Source of the DNA: Mucilaginibacter paludis DSM 18603
GTDB lineage: Bacteria; Bacteroidota; Bacteroidia; Sphingobacteriales; Sphingobacteriaceae
Direction: 5' to 3'
Assembly (NCBI RefSeq): GCF_000166195.2
Contig: NZ_CM001403.1
Span: forward strand, 3,614,432-3,678,431
DNA length: 64,000 nucleotides
The stretch's first letter is position 1. The number at the start of each line of letters is the position of its first letter. Of this stretch, positions 54,100 to 63,359 are shown one piece after another. Both the position numbers and the translations under genes were made by a program. The notes beneath the pieces were generated by a model. The model made no database searches, was not told the DNA's origin, and worked only from the letters and a program-made list of their open reading frames with translations.

Positions 54100-55182
54100 T
54101 TATTGCATTTGTGCTGCTTGCTGCGGCCTGGCATTCACAATGGCCACCTGCTGGGCCACCCGTTTAGCCAGATCGATAAACGCTGCCGACATCGGGTTAT
54201 TATCGTCTAATATCAGCGGCTTGCCTGCATCACCAGATTCGGTAATCCCTTTTACCAAAGGGATCTGTCCTAAAAACGGAGCGTTAATTTGCTCAGCAAG
54301 CTTTTTACCGCCGCCTTCACCAAAAATATAGTATTTGTTGTTGGGCAACTCTGCCGGAACAAAGTACGACATGTTTTCAATAACGCCCAGTATAGGTACG
54401 TTAATGGCCGGCATTAAAAACATGCCTATGCCTTTACGTGCATCGGCCAGGGCAACATCCTGCGGGGTAGTTACAATTACTGCGCCTGCTATCGGGAAAC
54501 CCTGTGTAATGGTGATGTGGATATCGCCCGTACCCGGAGGCAAATCAACAACCAGGTAATCCAGCTCGCCCCATTCGGCATCATTAAATAGTTGCTTTAC
54601 CGCGGTTGATACCATTGGCCCACGCCACGGAACCGGCTGATCCGGGTCGGTAAAGAAACCAATGGATAATAACTTGATGCCGTATTTTTCGATAGGCTCA
54701 ATCCGCGTTTTACCATTTTCCTGGCTTGCCCTCGGTTTGGCACCAACCAGGCCAAACATAATAGGTACCGATGGGCCGTAAATATCAGCATCTATCAAAC
54801 CCACTTTTGCGCCCGTATGGGCTAAGCCCAGCGCCAGGTTGGCTGCCACAGTGGATTTACCTACGCCGCCTTTACCGGATGCCACGGCTATAATGTTTTT
54901 AATTCCAGGTAAACTATTGTTGGCTTGGGTTGTCACCCGGGATGTCATATTAATGCTAACGTCCGCTTCTTTGCTTATAAAATGCAATATCGCGTTGCGG
55001 CACGCGTTTTCAATCATGGCTTTCAGAGGGCATGCCGGTGTAGTTAGTATAACGGAAAAGCTTACCTTAAGGCCATCAATGCGGATATCCTCGATCATTT
55101 TGAGTGTAACCAAATCTTTTTTCAGATCGGGTTCTTCAACATGGCTCAGTGCGGCAAGTACTTGGTCTGTAGTGATGATCAT
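54100..55182 (-). CDS. Mrp/ApbC-type P-loop ATPase, Fe-S carrier
   Basis: A 360-residue protein. An N-terminal MIP18-type domain (1-85, with C51 in TTPACPLKAM) is followed by the ParA-like ATPase: deviant Walker A GKGGVGKST (103-111), DADIYGPSVPIM and DLPPGTGDIHIT. It probably binds and moves iron-sulfur clusters. The CxxC motif found in Nbp35/ApbC after the ENMSYF segment is absent here (ENMSYFVPAELPNNKYYIFG). Confidence 0.92.
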   Translation of the reverse strand: MIITTDQVLAALSHVEEPDLKKDLVTLKMIEDIRIDGLKVSFSVILTTPACPLKAMIENACRNAILHFISKEADVSINMTSRVTTQANNSLPGIKNIIAVASGKGGVGKSTVAANLALGLAHTGAKVGLIDADIYGPSVPIMFGLVGAKPRASQENGKTRIEPIEKYGIKLLSIGFFTDPDQPVPWRGPMVSTAVKQLFNDAEWGELDYLVVDLPPGTGDIHITITQGFPIAGAVIVTTPQDVALADARKGIGMFLMPAINVPILGVIENMSYFVPAELPNNKYYIFGEGGGKKLAEQINAPFLGQIPLVKGITESGDAGKPLILDDNNPMSAAFIDLAKRVAQQVAIVNARPQQAAQMQ

Positions 55183-55292
55183 TTTTAAATAGAATAAATA
55201 TAAAACAGCTTATGCGGGAGTTTGTTACAATAAAATTGAATGCAGAAAACTGTTGTAAAGATAAGATTATTAGTTTTAGTTAAAATTTACTG

Positions 55293-57446
55293 ATGCGCCG
55301 TCTCAACCCTAAATATATCCGTATTGCCGGAATAACATTTCTTTGTTTATTTATAATCGGCCTGATAGCTGGCATTATAGCCTTCTCCAAGCGCGAAAAG
55401 TTGTTGCGATCTGCTATCAGCAAAGCTACTGCAAAAGCCAAAAGAGATTATAATTTAGATGTAAAAATAGGTTCTGCCCACTTTTCGGGCTTAAGCACGG
55501 TGTCTTTTTCCGGAATTACAGTAGTGCCGGAAAACCGGGATAGCCTGGTAAGCATCAGCAATTTTGAGGTAAGTGTAAAATTATGGCCATTGTTGTTTGG
55601 TAATATGAAATTGGCATCGGTTAAGCTTGATAACGGCGTATTAAACCTAAGCAACGTAAAGGGCGTAAAGAATTTTGATTTTCTATTTAAAAAGAAAAAA
55701 GACACTACCGACACCCATTCGGGAGGGGATATATCTGTTGTGGCCAATAACCTGATTAACCAGGTACTTTATAAAATTCCGGACGAACTCGATATCAAAA
55801 ACTTTACCATTAAGTTTCACGACGATAGCATCAACGTAAAGCTGTTAACCCAATACGCGCTGATCAAAAACAGCAACCTCAGCTCGGCCATCATAGTCAA
55901 CAACGGCGAATCAACGCTGCATTTCACCGGCAAAATGCGTCCTTCGGATAAATACATCGATGTTAAATTTTATGCTGACAACAAAAAGGTGGAACTGCCA
56001 TTTATCCAGAAAAAATTCGGCATGAAGCTTAGTTTCGATACCATCAGCACCGAACTTAAAAAGGTAGAACGCAGCGATGGCGAAACCCGCATTTATGGTT
56101 ATTGGGCTGTAAAAAACCTGCTGATCAATCATCCTAAAATAGCATCAAACGATATTATCATCCCTTCGGGCTCCATCGATGCTAACATTTTTATAGGCGA
56201 AAATTATGTTTCAATCGATAGTTCGTCGGCCATCCATATCAAGGATGTAACTGCCAACCCTTATATTAAATATACCTTAAAACCAGTAAAAGTTTACGAG
56301 GTAAAATTGCATACCGATTTTATTGACGCGCAAAAGATTTTTAGTTCTTTCCCGATAGGTACATTCGATGCGCTCGAGGGTATACAGGTTGCCGGAAAAT
56401 TATCTTACAATCTTAATTTTTACCTGGATACCTCGAAGCCCGACGATGTTCAGTTTGATTCGAGCCTGAAACAGGATAACTTCCACATTGTGAAATATGG
56501 CCGTACCGACCTGAATAAACTGAACGGCCCGTTTGTATATACGCCCTACGAAAAAGGCAAGCCGATGCCCTCGCGGATGATTGGCCCATCGAACCCCGAT
56601 TATACCCCGATCGGAAAGATTTCGCCATACCTGCAACACGCTGTAATGACGGCCGAAGACCCTACCTTTTTTAAACATAACGGTTTTGTTGAAGAAGCCC
56701 TGCGCAAATCAATAGCTATCGACTTTAAAGAGAAGAAGTTTAAACGGGGCGGCAGTACCATATCAATGCAGCTGGTAAAAAACGCCTTTTTAAGCAGGCA
56801 AAAAACCATGGTGCGTAAGGTAGAAGAAACGCTGATTGTCTGGATGATTGAAAATACGCACATCATATCAAAAACCAGGATGCTGGAAGTATACTTCAAC
56901 ATTATTGAATGGGCCAAAAATGTTTACGGCGTAGGTGAGGCATCCCGTTATTACTTTGGCAAAAGCCCATCTGAGCTTAACCTTGGCGAAAGTATTTATA
57001 TGGCGAGCATTGTACCCAAGCCCAAAACCGGCTTATACGCGTTTGAGCCTGACGGTAGCCTGAAGGGTTACCTGGCCAATTATTTTAACAGCCTTGGCAG
57101 CATGATGGCAATGAACGGTTATACTCAGCGCGATAGCAGCAACTACGGCTTTTACGATGTAAGGCTCCGGTCGGCATTAAGGCAAAAGGTGGCTACAGTT
57201 GATACTGCCGCGCTGGATAAGATGAACCAGGACGATGAGGATAACGATGCCGTCCCGGTAGTACCGCAGCCCGAAAAGAAACCTAATTTTTTTCAGCGCC
57301 TGTTTGGTAAAAAAGATACTACCAATAAAAAAGAGGTAATTGATACCGCAGGCAAGAGCAAAAAAGAACTTCGCCAGGAAAGACGCGAACAGCGCCGTAA
57401 AGAAAAAGAAGCCAAGAAAAAACTCCAGGAAAACGGGCTTTTTTAG
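55293..57446 (+). CDS. GT51 peptidoglycan transglycosylase, no transpeptidase domain
   Basis: A 717-residue protein with one N-terminal membrane helix (about 11-32), a large beta-rich region (about 40-430, AsmA-like in look), and a GT51 domain at about 440-610. The glycosyltransferase motifs are AEDPTFFKHNG with catalytic E455, RGGSTISMQLVKN, and RMLEVYFNIIEWAKNVYGVG. No penicillin-binding domain follows; the tail (about 645-717) is rich in K, E and R. It polymerises glycan strands from lipid II and is monofunctional. Confidence 0.9.
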   Translation: MRRLNPKYIRIAGITFLCLFIIGLIAGIIAFSKREKLLRSAISKATAKAKRDYNLDVKIGSAHFSGLSTVSFSGITVVPENRDSLVSISNFEVSVKLWPLLFGNMKLASVKLDNGVLNLSNVKGVKNFDFLFKKKKDTTDTHSGGDISVVANNLINQVLYKIPDELDIKNFTIKFHDDSINVKLLTQYALIKNSNLSSAIIVNNGESTLHFTGKMRPSDKYIDVKFYADNKKVELPFIQKKFGMKLSFDTISTELKKVERSDGETRIYGYWAVKNLLINHPKIASNDIIIPSGSIDANIFIGENYVSIDSSSAIHIKDVTANPYIKYTLKPVKVYEVKLHTDFIDAQKIFSSFPIGTFDALEGIQVAGKLSYNLNFYLDTSKPDDVQFDSSLKQDNFHIVKYGRTDLNKLNGPFVYTPYEKGKPMPSRMIGPSNPDYTPIGKISPYLQHAVMTAEDPTFFKHNGFVEEALRKSIAIDFKEKKFKRGGSTISMQLVKNAFLSRQKTMVRKVEETLIVWMIENTHIISKTRMLEVYFNIIEWAKNVYGVGEASRYYFGKSPSELNLGESIYMASIVPKPKTGLYAFEPDGSLKGYLANYFNSLGSMMAMNGYTQRDSSNYGFYDVRLRSALRQKVATVDTAALDKMNQDDEDNDAVPVVPQPEKKPNFFQRLFGKKDTTNKKEVIDTAGKSKKELRQERREQRRKEKEAKKKLQENGLF

Positions 57447-57485
57447 TATTGACATAAGGGTGACCCAAATACATGTTCAAACACC

Positions 57486-57493
57486 TATATTTG
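57486..57493 (+). promoter_or_regulatory. Candidate -7 box of the nitroreductase gene
   Basis: TATATTTG fits TAnnTTTG and ends 21 bases before the ATG at 57515. Confidence 0.45.
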
Positions 57494-57514
57494 ATTATTA
57501 TTTAGAAAATCACC

Positions 57515-58144
57515 ATGTCTCTGATAGAAAAATTAAACTGGCGCTATGCCACCAAAAAATTTGACCACACTAAAAAGTTAAGTGCTGAACAATTAGAAAG
57601 TTTGTTAAGTGCAGTTCAGTTGGCTCCATCATCAATGGGTTTACAACCTTACCGGATATTGGTTGTTGAAGACGCCGAGATCCGTGAGCAATTACGCGAG
57701 GCCGGTTACGGTCAGCAACAAATAACCCAGGCTTCACAACTGATTGTATTTGCTGCCGAAACTAACCTTGACGAAGATTTTGGAAAGAAGTATATAGACC
57801 GCATAGCCGAAGTACGCGAGATTGGCCGCGAACACCTTGCCGCTTTTGAACAAATGGTTTTAGCGAGTGTTAACGGTCAGGGCGAAGGTGAGAAAATTGT
57901 TTGGGCGCACAAACAAGCCTATATTGCCTTAGGCGTGTTGTTAACCGCTGCTGCCGACATGAACATTGACGCATGCCCCATGGAAGGTTTCCTGGCAGGT
58001 AAGTTTGATGAAATATTGGGCTTGAAAGAAAAAGGATTAACCACATCGGTTATCGCTACAATCGGTTTCCGTGCCGAGGACGACAGCTATAGTAAATTAG
58101 CCAAAGTACGCAGGCCTAAATCGGATTTGTTTATCCATATCTAA
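57515..58144 (+). CDS. NfsB-type nitroreductase family oxidoreductase
   Basis: A 209-residue flavin enzyme. The N-terminal WRYATKKFDHTKKLSAEQLE and LAPSSMGLQPYRILVV segments bind FMN; KQAYIALGVLLTAAADMNID and CPMEGF near 150 complete the family pattern. It reduces nitro or quinone-like compounds with NAD(P)H; physiological substrate unknown. It has its own promoter box and a terminator hairpin downstream. Confidence 0.9.
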   Translation: MSLIEKLNWRYATKKFDHTKKLSAEQLESLLSAVQLAPSSMGLQPYRILVVEDAEIREQLREAGYGQQQITQASQLIVFAAETNLDEDFGKKYIDRIAEVREIGREHLAAFEQMVLASVNGQGEGEKIVWAHKQAYIALGVLLTAAADMNIDACPMEGFLAGKFDEILGLKEKGLTTSVIATIGFRAEDDSYSKLAKVRRPKSDLFIHI

Positions 58145-58158
58145 GCTTTTTTATTGAT

Positions 58159-58192
58159 TTGAAGGGGTTCTGCCTTAACATAACCCCTTCAA
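58159..58192 (+). terminator. Terminator-like hairpin after nitroreductase gene
   Basis: TTGAAGGGGTT (58159-58169) pairs exactly with AACCCCTTCAA (58182-58192), loop of 12 bases, followed by a weak TCATTTT. It also marks the downstream edge of the AT-rich PtuAB-like cassette. Confidence 0.65.
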
Positions 58193-58243
58193 TCATTTTG
58201 AATACATGCGCTACTAATTCCAATTCTCAAATAAGAGGATGAA

Positions 58244-58915
58244 TCAGCGCTGTTGATTATTCTCAGAAGCGTTATCAACGTATTTTTCTTTAATCATTTT
58301 TGCAAAGGCCGAATATTCCCCTGAAGTTTCTATAAATTCATCTAAAAAAGTTCTTGCTCTCGGATCAATATTATAATAGCTCGCTAAGAAGACGAATATT
58401 CTTACTTTTTGATTCCTGTCCTTAATTAGTGTTTGCTTATTTAGTCCATAAATTCTTTCGGATGTCTCTCCACGTTTATTTTTAGGTTTAACAATCGAAA
58501 CAAGGGTTTCTGCATCAAACTCAAACGAAAAAAAATCATTAGGATCCTCTTCACAAGGGTTAATTAACAATCCTCCCTCACTTTCTAATGGCCACTCGTC
58601 TCCTTTCTGCCCGGCACCATTACACTTTTTGCAAGACAATAGCAAATTCTCCCAAATTACTGCTTCGTAAGGAAATTTTGCTTTAGGTTTAAAATGTTCG
58701 ATATCACCATAGTCGACATTTTCAATATAAGACTCACAAAAAGCGCATTTTCCATTAAACATTTCGCTTAAAAATGCTTTTATCTCAGGATGGCGGTATT
58801 TGCTAATAGCTTTATGTCGTTCATCCGCAGATGAGGCATTTTTGATTTTTTCTACCCAAATAGTTTCCTTCTTTTGTAAAACAGATGGTTTTCCTGTTCT
58901 ATTTATTTTTATCAT
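58244..58915 (-). CDS. PtuB-like HNH endonuclease (Septu type)
   Basis: A 223-residue HNH nuclease of the TIGR02646/PtuB kind. Zinc-binding pairs C57-C60 (CAFC) and C95-C98 (CKKC) flank the active-site text DIEHFKPK (71-78, with H74). The C-terminal half is specific to the family (GGLLINPCEEDPNDFFSFEF). In Septu systems the ATPase PtuA activates PtuB, which then cuts nucleic acid on phage infection. The gene overlaps ptuA-like by 17 bases. Sampled 60-base count at 58441-58500 gives 19 G+C (32%), below the neighbours. Confidence 0.85.
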   Translation of the reverse strand: MIKINRTGKPSVLQKKETIWVEKIKNASSADERHKAISKYRHPEIKAFLSEMFNGKCAFCESYIENVDYGDIEHFKPKAKFPYEAVIWENLLLSCKKCNGAGQKGDEWPLESEGGLLINPCEEDPNDFFSFEFDAETLVSIVKPKNKRGETSERIYGLNKQTLIKDRNQKVRIFVFLASYYNIDPRARTFLDEFIETSGEYSAFAKMIKEKYVDNASENNQQR

Positions 58916-60230
58916 TTAATTTATCCATAAGAAATTCCTGAACTTTAAAATCTAATGAGTTCTCATTAGGCAGCTCACCTAAAGCCTCTCTCACTAATGG
59001 GATCGCAAGATCCAATTCTGTTTGTTCGGAATTATTAAGTGTTTTCTTTTTTTTCAATTGAAAGTACCTGTCTAATTTATTTTGCGTCTCAGGAGAAAAA
59101 GGAGAAATCAGTCCAAATGCCTCACTTTGTAGAATTTTGTCGACACTTAATGCATGAATGTTTTTTATCTCCTCTACAATAGTGTTATTATCTTTACGAT
59201 AAAAACGGTATGTAACGGCATCTTCACCAGATCCGGCAGCAATTAGTGGACTGTGCGTAGCCATAATAAACTGCATTCCAGGAAAAGTTTGTCTCAACAA
59301 ACCTGCAATTGTTCTTTGCCATGTCGGGTGCAGGTGTATATCTAACTCATCGATCAGAACAACCCCCTCTTCATTTAACGGATCATCACTCAATGGAAAT
59401 GCTTCAATTAATCTCCAAATTAAATCTCCTGCAAGTGCTAATACGCTTCTAAAACCATCAGACAATGCTACGGTGGAAACTTTTGAACCTTGTACTTTAA
59501 ACCAAATCCGTCCGTTACCGTCGATAGAATCAAATGAATTTCCCTCTGGTAGTAATTTATTAATTGCCTTAATACCCCACTCTTTTTGTTTTTTTGCTAT
59601 TGAATCATCAGATTTTGATATTCTATAATCCAGATATACCATCCAAGTTTCAAACGCTTCTAACGCTTGGTCCTCTCTAAACTGCGTGAAAAAGTTTGTA
59701 TAGCGCAATGGGGTTTGCAGGGAAGGTACTAATATCCTATTAGCACGAGTGAGTCGCCTAAAAGCTCCATATCCTGCACCAAACCACCCTTTCCCTTTTG
59801 GCAACAGAGCATTTTCCCTCAACCAAGGTATAACTCTGCTATTGGTATCCTCTGTAATTATAGGCTCTGTAAATGTTTTGTTATTTATTGTCAGTTTTTC
59901 ACTTCCTGTAACATAAAAAGTGTATCTAAACATTTTCCGCTCTTTTTTCTCATTGCCATACTGTCCAGGATCATTTAGTCCCTGATGTAATACAATGGTC
60001 ATTTTTCCTGGTTTAAAATTATCTTTTAGCCATCCATCAGGTTTTAGAAGCTGTGCAGCTCCCTCAGGGCCAGCTAATAGCAAAGACAACGCTTGTAATA
60101 TGGTGCTTTTTCCGGTACCATTTTCTCCTAACAGATTAATCCAGGGATATGGTTCTTTTTTTGTGCCTAATTTAATGGTCTGCTTTTCAAAGCACTTAAT
60201 ATTGTCCAAAGAAATCTCTTCTACCCACAT
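58899..60230 (-). CDS. PtuA-like AAA/ABC-type ATPase (Septu type)
   Basis: A 443-residue SMC-like ATPase. Walker A GENGTGKST is at 35-43, the ABC-type signature region is VALSDGFRSVLALAGD (about 269-284), Walker B is VVLIDELDIHLHP (about 310) and the switch ATHSPLIAAG (about 342). No TOPRIM nuclease domain follows, unlike OLD nucleases. The partner HNH gene overlaps its end, the standard ptuA-ptuB order. It is AT-rich (18 of 60 G+C at 59161-59220). Anti-phage role is inferred from family and pairing. Confidence 0.85.
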   Translation of the reverse strand: MWVEEISLDNIKCFEKQTIKLGTKKEPYPWINLLGENGTGKSTILQALSLLLAGPEGAAQLLKPDGWLKDNFKPGKMTIVLHQGLNDPGQYGNEKKERKMFRYTFYVTGSEKLTINNKTFTEPIITEDTNSRVIPWLRENALLPKGKGWFGAGYGAFRRLTRANRILVPSLQTPLRYTNFFTQFREDQALEAFETWMVYLDYRISKSDDSIAKKQKEWGIKAINKLLPEGNSFDSIDGNGRIWFKVQGSKVSTVALSDGFRSVLALAGDLIWRLIEAFPLSDDPLNEEGVVLIDELDIHLHPTWQRTIAGLLRQTFPGMQFIMATHSPLIAAGSGEDAVTYRFYRKDNNTIVEEIKNIHALSVDKILQSEAFGLISPFSPETQNKLDRYFQLKKKKTLNNSEQTELDLAIPLVREALGELPNENSLDFKVQEFLMDKLNDKNK

Positions 60231-60248
60231 TTGATTTTGTTAATAAAT

Positions 60249-60256
60249 CAAATCTA
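60249..60256 (-). promoter_or_regulatory. Candidate -7 box of the PtuAB-like operon
   Basis: On the minus strand TAGATTTG fits TAnnTTTG and ends 18 bases before the ATG at 60230. It lies between the arms of a 9-bp inverted repeat (ATTTTGTTA at 60234-60242 and TAACAAAAT at 60255-60263), which could be an operator. Confidence 0.45.
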
Positions 60257-60331
60257 ACAAAATTGCGCCATTTATAACACGCTACGCAATCGTATCATCC
60301 GTTTCGATAATTACAAGCACCGGCCAAACTA

Positions 60332-60362
60332 CAATTAGCAATAAAGTTGCAATTGTTTTTTA
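60332..60362. terminator. Terminator-like hairpin upstream of the PtuAB-like cassette
   Basis: CAATTAGCAA (60332-60341) pairs with TTGCAATTG (60347-60355) with one bulged A; a T-run follows on the plus strand. It lies directly after the stop of the minus-strand membrane protein gene and marks the other edge of the cassette. Confidence 0.45.
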
Positions 60363-60821
60363 ATCCAGCGTGTCCGGATAGGTGATCTTAAGATCACTTA
60401 TTATTTTGCTTTTTACAGGCCTCGCGCTAATCAAATACAGGATGACAGCCACCGCCACCATAGCAGCAATGAGGTTGCCGGTTAAAAGCCAAACCGCCGT
60501 ATTAAATAGCGCAGCACCCTCGAGCGGAGCGTAGCGCATTATACAGGCGGACATATACTGGGTAAGCCTGTTACTTACTGGCGCAGAAAAGTTAATTTCG
60601 GCAAGCTTTTTATGGTACAGAAAACCGCTTACAAAAGCCATCATTGCAGCTAAAGCGACAGCTACGTATAACAACGGAATATCGCCGGGCTCAATGGCGG
60701 TGTGTACAGGCCCCGGTTTTATGGATGAAGCTACCACCAGGAATAGCGTTGAGCCCGTGCAAAGCGCGATGTGAATAATTCGTATTACTTTAAATGAAGG
60801 CGGTTGTTGATTGTTATTCAT
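60360..60821 (-). CDS. Four-helix membrane protein next to ABC transporter
   Basis: A 153-residue membrane protein with four hydrophobic segments (about 14-31, 48-67, 96-115, 113-132) and a polar N-terminus. No family is recognised with certainty. It starts four bases after the permease gene, so it shares its transcript and may be an accessory of the transporter. Confidence 0.75.
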   Translation of the reverse strand: MNNNQQPPSFKVIRIIHIALCTGSTLFLVVASSIKPGPVHTAIEPGDIPLLYVAVALAAMMAFVSGFLYHKKLAEINFSAPVSNRLTQYMSACIMRYAPLEGAALFNTAVWLLTGNLIAAMVAVAVILYLISARPVKSKIISDLKITYPDTLD

Positions 60822-60825
60822 CAGT

Positions 60826-62514
60826 CTATTCGATTTCGTTTAGTTCGATATTATCCCAGGTTTGCTTGCGGTAATAATTAAATAATAGCCAGTAAACCAA
60901 GGCCGCAGGGATAATGGCAATCCAGATCACCATCTCCCATCGCGAAAGTACGTAATGGCCGAAGCCAAATATACCGGCAAGGGCAGTTATTAACAACGAG
61001 GTTATTATGCGCCCTCCAGCTTGCTTGTTTAATACCGGCCTTGAAAAGGGAAGCCCCTTTACTAAAAACAATGCCATCACAATACCATAAAGCTGGATCA
61101 TCAGGAAGGCCAGTATAATATCGTTTATAACGGCGGTTCCCCATACAGCCACACAAGCCGCGCCTAAAACAAACATATAGGGTAAAAAGTAGAGCGCCGT
61201 AATGGCCTTGTACATACCCGCCAAAATTTTACCGGGCTTGCTGATGGGTAAAGCATAGTATACCCAGGCGGCCTTATACTTTTCGGTTTGCGAGATCTGT
61301 TGCAGAATGGCAGCCAGTACAATAGAGCTGAAGTAGAGCAAAAAGATATAACTTTTGCCATGCTGCATTTTGTAAAACTGCCCGGCAACGTCGCCACTAC
61401 CTGATAAGGTAAAGTAAGCAAAGTACACCGGTATAAAGGCAAATTGCGGATAAACCTTCATTTTAAACTCGCGCGTGCGGGCAGCCAGTTTCCAGGTGAT
61501 CCGGAAGCCGGCATTCTCAACCGGGTCGGGCGCTAAAAAGTTTGCGATTTTATCAATTATTCCTGATTTTTTTTCGGCTTTGCTCGGCACACCGGATGTC
61601 GCCCCGTCGGACATGGCTATCATTGATAAGCGCCTGTTAAAACCGGGAGCCAGCACCTTTACCACAAACCAAATGGCTACCAACGGAACCGTAATACCGG
61701 TTATGGCCATCAGGCTGGTTATCAACGTTGCCCGGCCAGGGTGTATCAATACCTCGTTAAGCGAAGCTATCCAAACAGGCGGTAAAAAATAGGACCAGGT
61801 ATGCCCCATCAAATTAAAATCGGCCAGTACCGACATTTTGATTAATCGGGGCAGCAACTGATAAGCCGCAAAAATTAAAATGGAAAACGCGATCTGGAAA
61901 TAGCTGATGATATCTTTAAACCGTTGCGGGCTTACCGATTTCATGAGTAGCAGGTAAATGATATTGACGATAAAAATACTTAACAGCGTAGCCACAATAA
62001 CCTGTATCAAAAACACGGGCACGGCAGCGGCACCATCAATAAAGCCAATCATAATCATGGCGGGCAAACCTTGCACCAGCGCCAGGCGCAAAACGTAAAT
62101 GCTGATATGCGATATACGTGCTATAGCCACCGTACGATCATTAACGGGCCGGGGCGCTATAATCAATTGGTCGCGCACGTCAATCAGCACCGTTGTAAAA
62201 TCGGTAATGAGCGTTAAGGACATTAGCACCATAAAGGCGCTAAAATAAACCGTTTGCCCAACCAGGGGCTTGTTGAAAACAAACAGAACAGCGCCATACA
62301 ACGCTCCGAAGATCAGCGAGAAAACAGTTACCTTAAAGGAAGAGGAGGCTGAAGTAGTAGTGGCACGCCTACGGCCGGCAAACATGGCAGGTGGCCGACG
62401 GCTATCCATCAGGAGTTTAACCCGGAGGATCTCATGCAGTTGGTAGGTATCAACACCGGTTCGTTCCAAAAAAGGGTTGAACAAGGCAACTAATCGTAAA
62501 AAAAGCTTATCCAT
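60826..62514 (-). CDS. Large ABC-2 type permease-like membrane protein
   Basis: A 562-residue protein with about 12 hydrophobic segments, arranged in two halves around a polar middle (about 300-345, MSDGATSGVPSKAEKKSG). The cytoplasmic N-terminus is long and basic. It directly follows an ABC ATPase gene by five bases, so it is the likely permease, though it has no sharply conserved motif I can name. Substrate unknown. Confidence 0.75.
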   Translation of the reverse strand: MDKLFLRLVALFNPFLERTGVDTYQLHEILRVKLLMDSRRPPAMFAGRRRATTTSASSSFKVTVFSLIFGALYGAVLFVFNKPLVGQTVYFSAFMVLMSLTLITDFTTVLIDVRDQLIIAPRPVNDRTVAIARISHISIYVLRLALVQGLPAMIMIGFIDGAAAVPVFLIQVIVATLLSIFIVNIIYLLLMKSVSPQRFKDIISYFQIAFSILIFAAYQLLPRLIKMSVLADFNLMGHTWSYFLPPVWIASLNEVLIHPGRATLITSLMAITGITVPLVAIWFVVKVLAPGFNRRLSMIAMSDGATSGVPSKAEKKSGIIDKIANFLAPDPVENAGFRITWKLAARTREFKMKVYPQFAFIPVYFAYFTLSGSGDVAGQFYKMQHGKSYIFLLYFSSIVLAAILQQISQTEKYKAAWVYYALPISKPGKILAGMYKAITALYFLPYMFVLGAACVAVWGTAVINDIILAFLMIQLYGIVMALFLVKGLPFSRPVLNKQAGGRIITSLLITALAGIFGFGHYVLSRWEMVIWIAIIPAALVYWLLFNYYRKQTWDNIELNEIE

Positions 62515-62519
62515 TGTGA

Positions 62520-63293
62520 TCAGTCAAAAGCGTTCATAATGGCATCGGTTTCATGACTTGAAGTATCACGACCGGTTAATTTGGCAAAAATCTGCTCCAG
62601 CGTATCACTGTGGTTCTGCTTGAGCGACTCAAAGGTACCGTCGGCAACAATCTCGCCTTTGTTAATCAGCAATATCCTATCGGATACTTTTTCAACTACA
62701 TCCATCATGTGCGAGCAATAAAATATGGTTTTGCCTTCTTGCGAAAGGCGCACAATTAATTCTTTCACGGTAATTACGGCGTTAGCGTCCAGCCCCGAAA
62801 GCGGTTCATCCAACACAATAATCTGCGGGTTGTGGATAATGCCCGAAATGAGCAGCACCTTTTGCTTCATCCCTTTAGAGAAGGTATCCATCCTGTCGTT
62901 CAAATTAGCGCTCAGGCCAAAGGCCCCCAATAGTTTTTGTGCACGTTCGGTTACTACATCCTCTTCCATATCATATAGCTTGCCTATAAAATCGAGGTAT
63001 TCCATCGGCGTAAGCACCTCATATATCTCGGCATTTTCGGGCACATAACCCATTAAACGTTTAATGTCCTGCGGGTTTTGCGCCATGTTAAGGCCATTAA
63101 CAATTACCTCGCCCTCAAAATCGGGGATAAGGCCGGTCAAAATTTTTACCGTTGTTGATTTACCTGCCCCGTTCGGCCCGATGTAGCCTATCACCTGACC
63201 CGGAAAAATATCGAGCGTTAAATGCTTTAAAACCATTTTTGATCCGTATGATTTGGAAAGATTACGGATCTGGATCAGTGGTACGGTACTCAT
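62520..63293 (-). CDS. ABC transporter ATP-binding protein
   Basis: A 257-residue ATPase with Walker A GPNGAGKST (39-47), signature FSKGMKQK (138-145) and Walker B IIVLDEPLSGLD (158-169) followed by the H-loop YCSHMMD. The C-terminal tail is short. It energises the permease encoded five bases downstream. The GMKQ signature resembles drug, sodium or lipid exporters; substrate unknown. Confidence 0.92.
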   Translation of the reverse strand: MSTVPLIQIRNLSKSYGSKMVLKHLTLDIFPGQVIGYIGPNGAGKSTTVKILTGLIPDFEGEVIVNGLNMAQNPQDIKRLMGYVPENAEIYEVLTPMEYLDFIGKLYDMEEDVVTERAQKLLGAFGLSANLNDRMDTFSKGMKQKVLLISGIIHNPQIIVLDEPLSGLDANAVITVKELIVRLSQEGKTIFYCSHMMDVVEKVSDRILLINKGEIVADGTFESLKQNHSDTLEQIFAKLTGRDTSSHETDAIMNAFD

Positions 63294-63359
63294 TTTGCTG
63301 CTTTTTTAATACATCCAAAAGATAGAAAAAATATTTTAAATTGATAGTTGAAGTATTGA

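Noticed and set aside
58244..60230. A retron that uses PtuAB as effector
   Set aside because: No reverse transcriptase gene or msr/msd-like structure is found next to the pair; flanks are a nitroreductase and a membrane protein.
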